A stretch of DNA of 64,000 nt, taken from NCBI GenBank assembly GCA_018830645.1, contig JAHJSA010000052.1, positions 62,001 to 126,000 of the forward strand, read 5' to 3'. The notes under the pieces were generated by a model. It did not search any database. It saw only the letters and a list, made by a program, of their open reading frames with translations, and was not told the DNA's origin. The first letter of the stretch is position 1, and each line of letters begins with the position of its first letter. Shown piece after piece: positions 48,365 to 56,815 of the stretch. The stretch is from Actinomycetota bacterium. GTDB taxonomy: Bacteria; Actinomycetota; Thermoleophilia; RBG-16-64-13. The translations under genes and the position numbers were made by a program.

Positions 48365-49731
48365 CGCTGGGTCCGAAGTCCGGCGCCGGCGCGGGCCCCC
48401 TCTCGTATCTCGACGAGGCCTCCCTGCCCCTGCCGTTCTGCCCGGGCTGCGGGCACGCCAAGGTGACCCACGCCATCGACGGGGCCCTCCAGATCCTCGG
48501 GCGCCCGAAAGAGCGGGTGGTGGTGGTGACCGACATCGGCTGTGTCGGTCTCACCGACCGCCACTTCGACACGAACGCCTTCCACGGGCTGCACGGACGT
48601 TCGATCACCTACGCCTCGGGCATCAAGTTGGCCGACCCAGACCTCACCGTGCTCGTGGTGATGGGCGACGGAGGCGCGGGCATAGGCGGTGCACACCTTC
48701 TGGCCGCCGCCCGCCGCAACATCGGCATCTGCGTGGTCGTGGCCAACAACTTCAACTACGGCATGACCGGCGGCCAGCACAGCTGCACCACCCCCTTCGG
48801 TGGCGTCACCGCCACGTGTCACCTGGGGAACCTCGAGGCTCCGCTCGATCTGATGGGCACGTTGCGGCCGTCGAAGCCCGGCTTCCTGGCGCGTACGAGC
48901 GTCTTCGCCGACGACGTGCCGGCGCTGATCGCGAGGGGTCTTGCCACGCAGGGCTTCTCGCTCGTGGACATCTGGGATCTCTGCGTCGCCTACTACGCCG
49001 GCCAGAACACGCTGACCCGGAACACCATCGGCGACCTCATGGCCGAGCTCGAGATGCCCGCGGGCGTGCACTTCGAGGGCACGCGGCCGGAGTTCGCCCG
49101 CGCCTGGCGCGACCTCTACCACCCGGTGGAGACCGTAGACGACGAAGGCATGTGCCTGCCGCCGCCCGACGTCGGGCTCGCTCCGGTGGCGCAGAGCGCC
49201 CTGGCGGCGCGCACGGGCATCCTGATCGCGGGGGCCGCCGGGCAGAAGATCCGCTCGCTTGCGACCATCCTTGGAGCCGGAGCGATCATGAGCGGCCTGC
49301 ACGCCACTCAGAAGGACGACTACCCCATCACCGTGTTGACCGGCCATTCGGCGGCCGAGGTGTTGATCTCACCGGAGCCCATCGTGTACACGGGCATCGA
49401 GGTTCCCGATGTCGTGCTCATCCTCTCGGAGGAGGGCCGGACGCGGGTGGCCCGCAAGCTGGCCAAGCTCCCGCCGGAGTCGCGCGTGTACGTGGAGGCG
49501 AGTCTCGGGCCGGTAGAGACTCCGGCCAGGGTGATCCCCCTCGATCTGAAGGGCGCGGCCAAGGAGGTTCACCGTCTGGCCGTGGGCGCTGTGGGCGTGG
49601 GCGCCATCCTCGCCGCGGAGGGCATCTACGCGCTCGAGGCCTTCGAGGCGGCCGCTCGGAGCCTCCAGAAGCAGAAGGTCGCCGACACCAACATCGCGGG
49701 GTTGCGGGCGGGCGCGGCCCTGGCCGGCTGA
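48361..49731 (+). CDS. 2-oxoacid:ferredoxin oxidoreductase, fused beta-gamma subunit
   Basis: A 456-residue fusion. The N-terminal beta part has FCPGCGHAKV and the ThDP motif starting GDGGAGIGG near residue 102. From about residue 285 a gamma (catalytic-coupling) domain begins with GILIAGAAGQKIRSLATIL. In many archaea and bacteria gamma is a separate gene. GTG 48361 overlaps the alpha stop. The residues around the beta-domain 2-oxoacid site do not by themselves decide between 2-oxoglutarate, branched-chain or aryl substrates. Confidence 0.86.
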   Translation: MTLGPKSGAGAGPLSYLDEASLPLPFCPGCGHAKVTHAIDGALQILGRPKERVVVVTDIGCVGLTDRHFDTNAFHGLHGRSITYASGIKLADPDLTVLVVMGDGGAGIGGAHLLAAARRNIGICVVVANNFNYGMTGGQHSCTTPFGGVTATCHLGNLEAPLDLMGTLRPSKPGFLARTSVFADDVPALIARGLATQGFSLVDIWDLCVAYYAGQNTLTRNTIGDLMAELEMPAGVHFEGTRPEFARAWRDLYHPVETVDDEGMCLPPPDVGLAPVAQSALAARTGILIAGAAGQKIRSLATILGAGAIMSGLHATQKDDYPITVLTGHSAAEVLISPEPIVYTGIEVPDVVLILSEEGRTRVARKLAKLPPESRVYVEASLGPVETPARVIPLDLKGAAKEVHRLAVGAVGVGAILAAEGIYALEAFEAAARSLQKQKVADTNIAGLRAGAALAG

Positions 49732-49860
49732 TCGACCGGGTCTTCGGTTGCCGCGCCGGCCGGCTGATCGGCCGGGTGCGAGGGCGGCGGCGCGGATCGC
49801 GGCCGAGCGGCCGGGTCCGGCGGCGCCAGCGCGGATCGCGGCTGAGCGGCCACCGGTCAC
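49732..49860 (+). repeat. GC-rich imperfect repeats after the oxidoreductase genes
   Basis: GGCCGGCTGATC(G/A)GCCGGGT-like units and two GCGCGGATCGCGGCYGAGCGG units fill the spacer. No T-run hairpin is obvious; the repeats may act as a 3' structural barrier. Confidence 0.65.
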
Positions 49861-49883
49861 CGGTCACCCTCCGACGTGGCCTC

Positions 49884-49892
49884 TGCTATCCT
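49884..49892 (+). promoter_or_regulatory. Extended -10 promoter of the arginine decarboxylase gene
   Basis: TGC-TATCCT (49884-49892), 42 bases before the start codon, without a good -35 box. It resembles the TGC-TAYACT boxes at hdrC and DUF3870. Confidence 0.4.
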
Positions 49893-49933
49893 GTGCCATC
49901 GCGCTCTTCTGGCCCTGCAAGGAGGTTGGCGTC

Positions 49934-50530
49934 ATGTCGGTTGATCGGACCATCGAGTCCGGGGCGGAGTCTTCGCTCGCGGTCCCCATTCCCAAGAAGG
50001 TGTTCCTCACCAGCGGGGTCGGCGTCTCCAGTCGCAAGCTCACCTCCTTCGAGTTCGCGCTGCGAGAGGCCGGCATCGAGAGATGCAACCTCGTGCGCGT
50101 GTCGAGCATCTTCCCCCCGCACTGCCGGCTGATCGAGCGTGAAGAAGGCGTTGCTTCGATCCAGGCGGGTGCCATCACGTTCTGCGTGGTGGCCGAGATA
50201 TCCACCAACGAGCCTGGCCGGCTCGTAGCCTCCTCCATCGGTCTTGCTCTGCCCACCGACGCTTCTCACTACGGATACCTCAGCGAGCACGAGGGTCACG
50301 GTGAGACGGCGCAGCAGGCCGGCGACTACGCGGAAGACCTGGCCGCGAGCATGCTTGCCAGCACCCTGGGCGTGGAGTGCGATGAGAAGGTACGCTGGGA
50401 CGAACGCCGTCGACAGCTGGTGATCGGGGGGAAGATCTTCGCGACCACCAACATGACAGCCGCGGCGGCCGGGGATACCGACGGCCGCTGGACCACCGCT
50501 GTGGCGGCGGCGGTCTTCGTGGGCTTCTAG
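49934..50530 (+). CDS. pdaD: Pyruvoyl-dependent arginine decarboxylase
   Basis: A 198-residue PvlArgDC. The self-cleavage site is the Ser57-Ser58 pair in NLVRVSSIFPPHC; Ser58 would become the pyruvoyl group on the alpha chain. GHGETAQQAGDYAEDLAASML and the C-terminal FATTNMTAAA-like block match the family. It makes agmatine for polyamine or acid-resistance use. The family is best known in archaea and chlamydiae. ATG 49934 follows AAGGAGGT at 49919-49926. Confidence 0.88.
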   Translation: MSVDRTIESGAESSLAVPIPKKVFLTSGVGVSSRKLTSFEFALREAGIERCNLVRVSSIFPPHCRLIEREEGVASIQAGAITFCVVAEISTNEPGRLVASSIGLALPTDASHYGYLSEHEGHGETAQQAGDYAEDLAASMLASTLGVECDEKVRWDERRRQLVIGGKIFATTNMTAAAAGDTDGRWTTAVAAAVFVGF

Positions 50531-50564
50531 CCCCCCAGGGCACCCCGGGAGACTGTTCCAGGGC

Positions 50565-52658
50565 ATGCAGGCGTTCCTTGATTTCTTCGTGCGCGTCGCG
50601 GGCGATTGGGGCCTGTGGATCGTCTTCGCCATCGTGTTCCTGGAGACCTCGGCGATGGTCGGTCTCTTGGTCCCCGGGGAGACCACCGTCATCCTGGCGG
50701 GGGCGCTCGCCTCTCAAGGGGTTCTGGATCTCGGTGACCTCGTTGTAGTGGTGTGCGTCGCGGCGGTCCTCGGCGATACGGTCGGGTACCTCTTGGGGAG
50801 GCGGCTCGGCCGTGATTTCCTGCTTCGGCACGGCCGCATCTTCCGTATCAAGCCCCGTCACGTCGAACGTACCGAGGGTTTCTTCGAGCGCCACGGGGGC
50901 AAGACCGTTCTCTTTGGCCGGTGGGTGGGCTTCCTGCGGTCTCTCGCTCCCTTCATCGCCGGTTCGGCGCGCATGCGCTACTCGCGTTTCGCCGTGTACG
51001 ATCTGGCCGGAGTCCTGAGTTGGGGTCTTGCCGTTACTCTGCTCGGGTACGGTTTCGGCCGAAGCTACCATCTGGCGGAGCAGTGGCTCGGCCGGATAGC
51101 GCTCTTCCTGGTGCTTCTGGTGGTCTCGGGATTTCTGTTGACCATGCTGGGCCGCTGGTTGTGGGCCCGGCGCGAGGGACTCGGGCGGCTGGCCTTCGAA
51201 CTCACCGACCGCATCGTGGGGACACGCGCCGTCGCCGCCTTCGGCCGCCGATTCTCGCCCCAGGTACTCTGGGTGTCGCAGCGCTTCTCGCCTCGCCGCA
51301 CTTTCGGCCTCGGTCTGACGCTAGGGCTCTTGATCTCGCTGCTCTTGGGCTGGGCGTTTGGTGCCATCCTCGAGGACGTGCTGGCCCGCGAGCCACTGAC
51401 TCTGCTCGACCGGACGGTGGCCCAGACCCTCCACGATCACGCCATACCCTGGGTCACGTCGGTGATGATCGTGGCGACCACTCTGGGCAGTGCGTGGGTG
51501 CTGGTGTCCACGGCCCTCGTGGTGGGTGCGTATCTGGTCGTGCGCCGGCGGTGGGGCGAGGCCCTGGTGCTCCTCACGGCCACGTCTGGGGCGGCATTGC
51601 TGAACGCGGCGCTGAAGCTGCTCATCCAGCGGCCGCGCCCTGACTTTCTGGTGCCGCTGGTGGATGTGACCGGCTACTCGTTCCCGAGCGGGCACGCATC
51701 GGCCGCCGCCGCCTTCTACATGACCCTCGCGCTCCTTGCGACCGGCTGGGTGCGTCATTGGGAGACGCGCGTGTACGTCCTACTGGCCGCGATCGCCGTT
51801 GTGGTGATCGTGGGTTTCAGTCGTATGTACCTTGGAGTGCACTACCTGAGCGACGTGTTGGCCGGCTTCGCCTTGGGCGCGTTCTGGTCGACTCTGTCTA
51901 TCACGGCCTCGACGGTCTTCGTGAGGGCCCACTCGGCCCGCGGCGCTCCGCCGGCGGGGCGCCATCCTGTCGCGCCGGCAGAACGTCATGCCGCCGCCTC
52001 GGAGCAGTCCCCGACCCCGACCGGGCCTTCGCCCGAGTCCTCCCAAGAACAGGAGGTTGTCGATCCGATGAGTGAAGAGAAGCATCACGCCAAGACGCAC
52101 GCCAAGGTGTTCTCGCCGAAGAAGGCGGCGGTTCTGGACGACGTGGGCCGGCTCGAGTGGCTGGGCGAGGAGACCCTGGCCCGGCTACTGCGTCTTGACG
52201 GCCACGAAGACGTCGCCGACCTCGGCAGCGGCACCGGCTTCTGGGCGAACCGGGTAGCCTCATGGACCACCGGCCGGCTGTACGCGATCGAGCTACAGCA
52301 GGAGATGCTCGACATACACCGCAGGAACGGGGCGCCGGACAACGTGGAACTGATACTCGCCGACGCCGGCGCGCTCCCCCTGCCCGGGGGATCGATCGAC
52401 CGGGCCTTCAGCGTCAACACGTTCCACGAATCCCACGGGAGCGAGGGTCTGGAGTTGCTGGCCCGCGCCCTACGCCCCGGCGGACTCTTTGTGATCGTCG
52501 ATTGGCGATGCGATCCGGAGGCGGCTGTGCAGGGGCCGCCGCTGGAGCACCGCCTTTCGGGGGAGCAGGTGCGGGAGGCTCTCGACCCTTGGTTCGAGGT
52601 CCTGGAGGAGGAAGTCGTGAGCGTGCCCTTCTTCGCGGTAGTCGCGCGGCGAAAGTAA
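50565..52658 (+). CDS. DedA - PAP2 phosphatase - SAM methyltransferase fusion protein
   Basis: A 697-residue single frame. Residues 1-~200 are a DedA/SNARE-associated membrane domain (LLVPGETTVILAGALASQG). Residues ~255-460 are a PAP2 domain with K-x6-RP near 350, PSGHASAAA near 373 and SRMYLGVHYLSDV near 418. After a Pro/Ser linker, residues ~502-697 are a class I SAM methyltransferase with VADLGSGTGFWA. DedA-PAP2 fusions are known; the added methyltransferase is unusual. An internal Shine-Dalgarno suggests the last part may also be made alone. Confidence 0.82.
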   Translation: MQAFLDFFVRVAGDWGLWIVFAIVFLETSAMVGLLVPGETTVILAGALASQGVLDLGDLVVVVCVAAVLGDTVGYLLGRRLGRDFLLRHGRIFRIKPRHVERTEGFFERHGGKTVLFGRWVGFLRSLAPFIAGSARMRYSRFAVYDLAGVLSWGLAVTLLGYGFGRSYHLAEQWLGRIALFLVLLVVSGFLLTMLGRWLWARREGLGRLAFELTDRIVGTRAVAAFGRRFSPQVLWVSQRFSPRRTFGLGLTLGLLISLLLGWAFGAILEDVLAREPLTLLDRTVAQTLHDHAIPWVTSVMIVATTLGSAWVLVSTALVVGAYLVVRRRWGEALVLLTATSGAALLNAALKLLIQRPRPDFLVPLVDVTGYSFPSGHASAAAAFYMTLALLATGWVRHWETRVYVLLAAIAVVVIVGFSRMYLGVHYLSDVLAGFALGAFWSTLSITASTVFVRAHSARGAPPAGRHPVAPAERHAAASEQSPTPTGPSPESSQEQEVVDPMSEEKHHAKTHAKVFSPKKAAVLDDVGRLEWLGEETLARLLRLDGHEDVADLGSGTGFWANRVASWTTGRLYAIELQQEMLDIHRRNGAPDNVELILADAGALPLPGGSIDRAFSVNTFHESHGSEGLELLARALRPGGLFVIVDWRCDPEAAVQGPPLEHRLSGEQVREALDPWFEVLEEEVVSVPFFAVVARRK
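52051..52070 (+). promoter_or_regulatory. Internal ribosome-binding site and ATG within the fusion
   Basis: AGGAGGT (52051-52057) precedes an in-frame ATG at 52068 with a ten-base spacer, exactly where the methyltransferase domain starts (MSEEKHHAKTHAK). Independent translation of 52068-52658 (196 residues) is plausible. Confidence 0.55.
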
Positions 52659-52722
52659 CCGCACATCCCCGCGGCGCCATGGGACGGGCCGGGAGTCGGC
52701 TCCGTCCACGAGAAGGGAAGAG

Positions 52723-52950
52723 ATGACATCACCCACGAGCGATCTTGGCGATCTTGCCAAGGGCCAGATCGAGGAGCGCATCGCGTCTCTCGAAGATGAG
52801 CTCGAGGACATCGCCATGGAGCGGAGCATGACTCTGCGCGGCACGGGAGTGCACATCGGAGGCGCCGAGGCCGAGCGACTGCGGAACGAGTTCGAGCGCG
52901 ACGAGCGTCGCGTCACGGCCAAGCTCGAGGTGCTTCGCTCCCGGCTCTAG
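52723..52950 (+). CDS. Small charged coiled-coil protein
   Basis: A 75-residue Glu/Arg-rich protein with a probable helical coiled coil (IEERIASLEDELEDIAMERS and ERLRNEFERDERRVTAKLE). ATG 52723 sits behind GAAGGGAAGAG. Function unknown. It lies between the methyltransferase fusion and the convergent GntR-HAD gene. Confidence 0.55.
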   Translation: MTSPTSDLGDLAKGQIEERIASLEDELEDIAMERSMTLRGTGVHIGGAEAERLRNEFERDERRVTAKLEVLRSRL

Positions 52951-53039
52951 CCCGGATCGACGCCGCTGGGGCGCGGATGGCCGGCGCGCTCCCAGTCGCG
53001 ATCGTCACGCCACGGAGGATAACCCTCGCTGAAGGGCGG

Positions 53040-54560
53040 TCAGGCGGATGCCGTGCCGGGCAGCACCCAGCGCTCGATCGCCTCAGCCACCCCATCGCGG
53101 AAGCTCGACGAGGTCACCAGATCGGCCACCGCCTTCGCACCGGGGGTCGCGTTGCCCATTGCGACGCCCACCCCGGCCCAACTGAGCAGGTCGATGTCGT
53201 TGTCGTGGTCGCCGATGGCGAGCACTTGGTCGGCTGAGAGGCCCCTGGATCGCGCGAACCTCTGAGCCATCACCGCCTTGGAGGCGCGCCTGGCGACGAT
53301 ATCAACCAGCCCGTCCACCGACTCCGAGATGTTGGTTCGCTCGTCAAGAGCTGTCAGTATCGTGTCGCGGGCTTCGGCCCGCGCCTGCTGGGGGAGGTCT
53401 CGGAGGTCGAGGAACACCTTGTCGACGGGGTCGTCGCCGTCGAGGATGTCGTCGAGTGGTCCGACGCGATGAGGCGGTTCGACACCGTAGGTGCTCAGAT
53501 TGCGTATGACGCGGTCTGTCACCCGCTCGGCGAACCACTCGTCGTCACTCTCGATGTTGGGGATCGCCCCGAGAGCCCTCCCGAGTTCGACCGCCTCCCT
53601 CGCCAGCCGCAGGTCAAGTGACTCGCGCGATAGCGGGATGGACGTGCCGAGGTCCCAGAGCAGGGCTCCGTTCCCGGCGATCACGGGGGTCGTGAGGCCG
53701 AGTGCCGAGTGGTACGCCCGCATCGATCGCGGCGGTCGGGCCGACGCCAGCACGAAGACGACCCCCGCCTCGCGCGACGCGGAGACTGCCGCCTTTGTGC
53801 GGGCGGTGATCAAGCGCGGACCGCTGAGCAACGTGCCGTCGATATCGCTCACCACCATGCGGATCTCGGGAAGGGCGCCGATCGAACGACGAAGGGCGCG
53901 GGCCACGTAGGAAAGGTGTGCCCGCATCGCCCGCCGCGCCCCCTCTTCGTCGCCGCGGCGCACCGCGTCGAGCACCGCTTCGTGCTGGCTCGCGACCATG
54001 GCGTTGTGGGGCTGCACGTAGAGCCCGGCGAGCTCCGGCTCCCGGAGGGCGTGGAGGTGGGCGAGCAGATCGCCGGAGGCACGCTCCATCAGAGGGTTAC
54101 CCGCCACGAGAGCTAATGTCCGATGGAACATGCTGTCTCCGTCCGCGTCCAACTGGTCAACAGACACGGTGGCCTCGGCGAGCTCCTCCAGCCCAGGCCG
54201 GTCGGCTCGGCGCGCGGCCAGCGCAGCTGTCTCCGTCTCTATGGCCATGCGCAGTTCCATAAGGTGGATCACCGCCGCCTGCGCGTCGACTCCCCGGTGG
54301 AGGGACAGGCCTGGAAGTGGCCGGAAGTGGGCGTCTTCGGTGCGTGTTGCCGCTCGGGTTCCCTGGCGCCCGCGTCCGATGGTGACGTGACCCTGCGCTG
54401 CAAGCTCGCGCAGCGCTTCGCGCACGGCCGGCCTGCCGGCCTCGAACCTGCGGCCGAGTTCTCGCTCGGAGGGCAGCCTGTCTCCCGGTGCGATCTCGCC
54501 CTTGAGGATGAGGTGCCTCAGTCGGTAGGCGATCTCGTCGGAGATCCGGCGTGGCGTCAC
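53040..54560 (-). CDS. GntR/FCD regulator fused to a Cof-type HAD phosphatase
   Basis: A 506-residue fusion. Residues ~5-72 are a GntR winged helix (LPSERELGRRFEAGRPAVREAL). Residues ~95-225 are an FCD ligand domain with metal-type His (H146, H193, H215). From residue ~233 a Cof/SPP-type HAD phosphatase begins with the nucleophile motif DIDGT (D239, D241) and ends with motif IV AIGDHDNDIDLL. A sugar-phosphate or similar compound could be both effector and substrate. A palindromic TGGTAATACCA upstream is a fitting autoregulatory site. Confidence 0.82.
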   Translation of the reverse strand: MTPRRISDEIAYRLRHLILKGEIAPGDRLPSERELGRRFEAGRPAVREALRELAAQGHVTIGRGRQGTRAATRTEDAHFRPLPGLSLHRGVDAQAAVIHLMELRMAIETETAALAARRADRPGLEELAEATVSVDQLDADGDSMFHRTLALVAGNPLMERASGDLLAHLHALREPELAGLYVQPHNAMVASQHEAVLDAVRRGDEEGARRAMRAHLSYVARALRRSIGALPEIRMVVSDIDGTLLSGPRLITARTKAAVSASREAGVVFVLASARPPRSMRAYHSALGLTTPVIAGNGALLWDLGTSIPLSRESLDLRLAREAVELGRALGAIPNIESDDEWFAERVTDRVIRNLSTYGVEPPHRVGPLDDILDGDDPVDKVFLDLRDLPQQARAEARDTILTALDERTNISESVDGLVDIVARRASKAVMAQRFARSRGLSADQVLAIGDHDNDIDLLSWAGVGVAMGNATPGAKAVADLVTSSSFRDGVAEAIERWVLPGTASA

Positions 54561-54643
54561 GGGCCTGTAGTCATCGGGGCTCAGGTCTTCCTCCTGTCCG
54601 TGCCCGGTTGGACGAGCGGGTGACCGTCCACTTCTTGGTCATA

Positions 54644-54654
54644 TGGTAATACCA
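54644..54654 (-). promoter_or_regulatory. FadR-type GntR operator
   Basis: TGGTAATACCA is a perfect TGGT-N3-ACCA palindrome, the consensus form for FCD-type GntR regulators. It lies 83 bases upstream of the GntR-HAD start and 146 bases upstream of the DUF3870 start, so it could serve both. Confidence 0.65.
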
Positions 54655-54771
54655 ATAGCTCGCTGAACGCAAGAGACCATGGCTCGAGAAGCGCGTGGTC
54701 GGGCGGCCGACAGCGCGAGTGGTCTCAGGATCGACCCTGCGGGTGGTTTCAGGGTCGACCCTTCGGTCTGG

Positions 54772-54780
54772 TGCTACACT
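54772..54780 (+). promoter_or_regulatory. Extended -10 promoter, leaderless DUF3870 start
   Basis: TGC-TACACT (the TG at 772-773 and TACACT at 54775-54780) ends nine bases before the GTG at 54790, so the message would be nearly leaderless. No good -35 box is present. Confidence 0.4.
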
Positions 54781-54789
54781 GAGGCGGTC

Positions 54790-55152
54790 GTGGGAGCATC
54801 GATCACATACCTCTTCTCAGGCTACGCCCGTCTGCCGCAGAACGTCTCGCATCAGGCGGTCTACAAGCGGGTGGGAGTGGTGGCGGAGGTGGACGCCGCG
54901 GGTGTGATCGTGCGGTGCTCCTCCACGCTTGTGACCGAGCTGGCGCGCGACTACCTTGCGGGCCTGCTCACCGGGCGCTCGGTGCTCGCCGATCGTGAGG
55001 AGATGGAATCGCTCATACGCGTGCGCTACCGCGGGCACTCGCAAGGCGCCCTCATCTATGCCCTGCACAAGGTCTTCGAGGCAGTCGATGTATCCCCCCT
55101 CGTGCTGGCTGAGGACTCCGAGGCCGTCTCGGCGCCTGCCGACTGGGAATGA
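54790..55152 (+). CDS. DUF3870 family protein
   Basis: A 120-residue protein. TYLFSGYARLPQNVSHQAVY and the block TLVTELARDYLAGLL match DUF3870, a family of unknown function. The GTG at 54790 fits a leaderless transcript; ATG at 54679 would add 37 residues read through an imperfect repeat (GGTCTCAGGATCGACCCT / GGTTTCAGGGTCGACCCT), which looks non-coding. The 324-base gap after it (55153-55476) holds no gene I recognise; an in-frame extension of the CoA-transferase ORF to 55273 is probably non-coding. Confidence 0.7.
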   Translation: MGASITYLFSGYARLPQNVSHQAVYKRVGVVAEVDAAGVIVRCSSTLVTELARDYLAGLLTGRSVLADREEMESLIRVRYRGHSQGALIYALHKVFEAVDVSPLVLAEDSEAVSAPADWE

Positions 55153-55476
55153 TCCGGTCAACACCGCCGCACGCCTGACTACCTCCGCGCCAACGCTTTC
55201 GGGGCTCGGCGGGGGGTTCTCACCCGGTGGCGGGCCGAGGCTTGCACGCACTGACACGAAGTGCGATAGTGGGTGGGTAACGCTGCTCGCATGGCCCGGG
55301 ATCATGGCACCGTCTCTGCCGTCCCACCCAACGGCTATGAGCCTCCAGCGAACCAAAGAGTCCTGCCCGGACGGCCGTGGCCGTCGTGTGGCGGACTGCA
55401 CCTTCCCGCGTCCGGGCTGCCGGACGGCGCTTCATGGGGAGACGGTCGCGGACCAGGACACGGTGGAGGATCGAGT

Positions 55477-56664
55477 ATGGCCGGAGCACTCGAAGGGATA
55501 CGGGTACTAGACCTGTCGCGGGTCCTTGCGGGTCCGCTCTGCGCGATGATGCTCGCGGACTTGGGCGCCGATGTGATCAAGGTGGAGCGTCCGGGCGGGG
55601 GCGACGAGACGCGTGAATGGGGCCCCCCGTGGGCCGGCACCGAGTCCGCCTACTACCTGTGCGTGAACCGCAACAAGCGCAGCGTCACCGTCGACATGAA
55701 GAGCGACGAAGGGCGCGCGCTGGTGCGGCGCCTGGCCGCCGACGCCGATATCCTGGTGGAGAACTTCAAGACCGGCACCCTCGACCGCATGGGCCTGGGC
55801 TATGAGGCGCTGAAGGCCGAGAACCCCGGTCTCATCTACTGCTCCATCACCGGCTTCGGCCAGACCGGCCCCGACGCCGACCAGCCCGGGTACGACTTCG
55901 CCATCCAGGGTCGCGGCGGCGTCATGAGCATCACCGGCGAGATAGACGGTCCTCCCATGAAGGTGGGCCTCGCCATCGTCGACGTGACCGCCGCCATGAA
56001 CGCGGCCATCGCCATCCTCGCGGCGCTCGAATCGCGGCACCGCACCGGGGTGGGCCAGTCCATCGACATCTCACTGCTCGACTCGCAAGTGGCGTGGCTG
56101 ATCAATCGGGCGAGCAACTACCTGGTGGGCGGGGCCACGCCCAAGCGCTACGGCAACGCGCATCCGAACATCGTCCCCTACGAGACCTTCCGCGGGAGCG
56201 ACAAGTGGTTCAACGTGGCGGTGGGCAACGATTCGCAGTTCCGCCGGTTCACGCAGCTCATCGACGCTCCCGAGTTGGCGTCGGAACCCCGTTTCGCCAC
56301 GAACCCCATGCGGGTGGAGAACCGTGGCGAGCTCATCGCGACGCTGGCGGGATACCTCGAGCGGCGACCGGCCGACGAGTGGCTGGCGCTGTTCCACCGC
56401 GAGAAGATACCGGCCGGCCCGATCAACTCCATCCCCGAGGTGTTCGAGGATCCGCAGGTGATCGCGCGCGAGATGATGGTCGAGATGCAGCATCCCACGG
56501 CCGGCACGATCAAGCTGGTGGGCAGCCCGCTGAAGATGAGTGAGACCCCGGCCGCCTACTACCGTCACCCTCCCCTACTGGGCGAGCACACCGACGAGGT
56601 GCTGGCGGAACTCGGTTACGACGAGAGCGAGGTCGCGGCGTTGCGCGCCTCAGGTACGGTCTAA
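55477..56664 (+). CDS. CaiB/BaiF family (type III) CoA-transferase
   Basis: A 395-residue family III CoA-transferase. GIRVLDLSRVLAGPLCAMML is the conserved start, ADLGADVIKVERPGGGDETR follows, and VEN FKTGTLDRMG precedes the nucleophile-region aspartate. It moves CoA between carboxylic acids. ATG 55477 follows GGTGGAGGA. The neighbouring acyl-CoA dehydrogenase and Fix/Etf genes suggest it activates an acid for reduction or oxidation, as in the carnitine cai/fix system. Confidence 0.86.
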   Translation: MAGALEGIRVLDLSRVLAGPLCAMMLADLGADVIKVERPGGGDETREWGPPWAGTESAYYLCVNRNKRSVTVDMKSDEGRALVRRLAADADILVENFKTGTLDRMGLGYEALKAENPGLIYCSITGFGQTGPDADQPGYDFAIQGRGGVMSITGEIDGPPMKVGLAIVDVTAAMNAAIAILAALESRHRTGVGQSIDISLLDSQVAWLINRASNYLVGGATPKRYGNAHPNIVPYETFRGSDKWFNVAVGNDSQFRRFTQLIDAPELASEPRFATNPMRVENRGELIATLAGYLERRPADEWLALFHREKIPAGPINSIPEVFEDPQVIAREMMVEMQHPTAGTIKLVGSPLKMSETPAAYYRHPPLLGEHTDEVLAELGYDESEVAALRASGTV

Positions 56665-56815
56665 CCGGCTCGAACAAGGAGGGTCAGGAGCGGGAGAAGC
56701 GGATGGGGAAGACGGGCGTCAGGAGGAGCCCGACTCGGAGGCCAAGGCCGTCTCGTATCCGGGGAACAGCCGGGAGGCACTTGGAGTGAACGGTCCACAA
56801 GGAGGAGTCAGAGGA

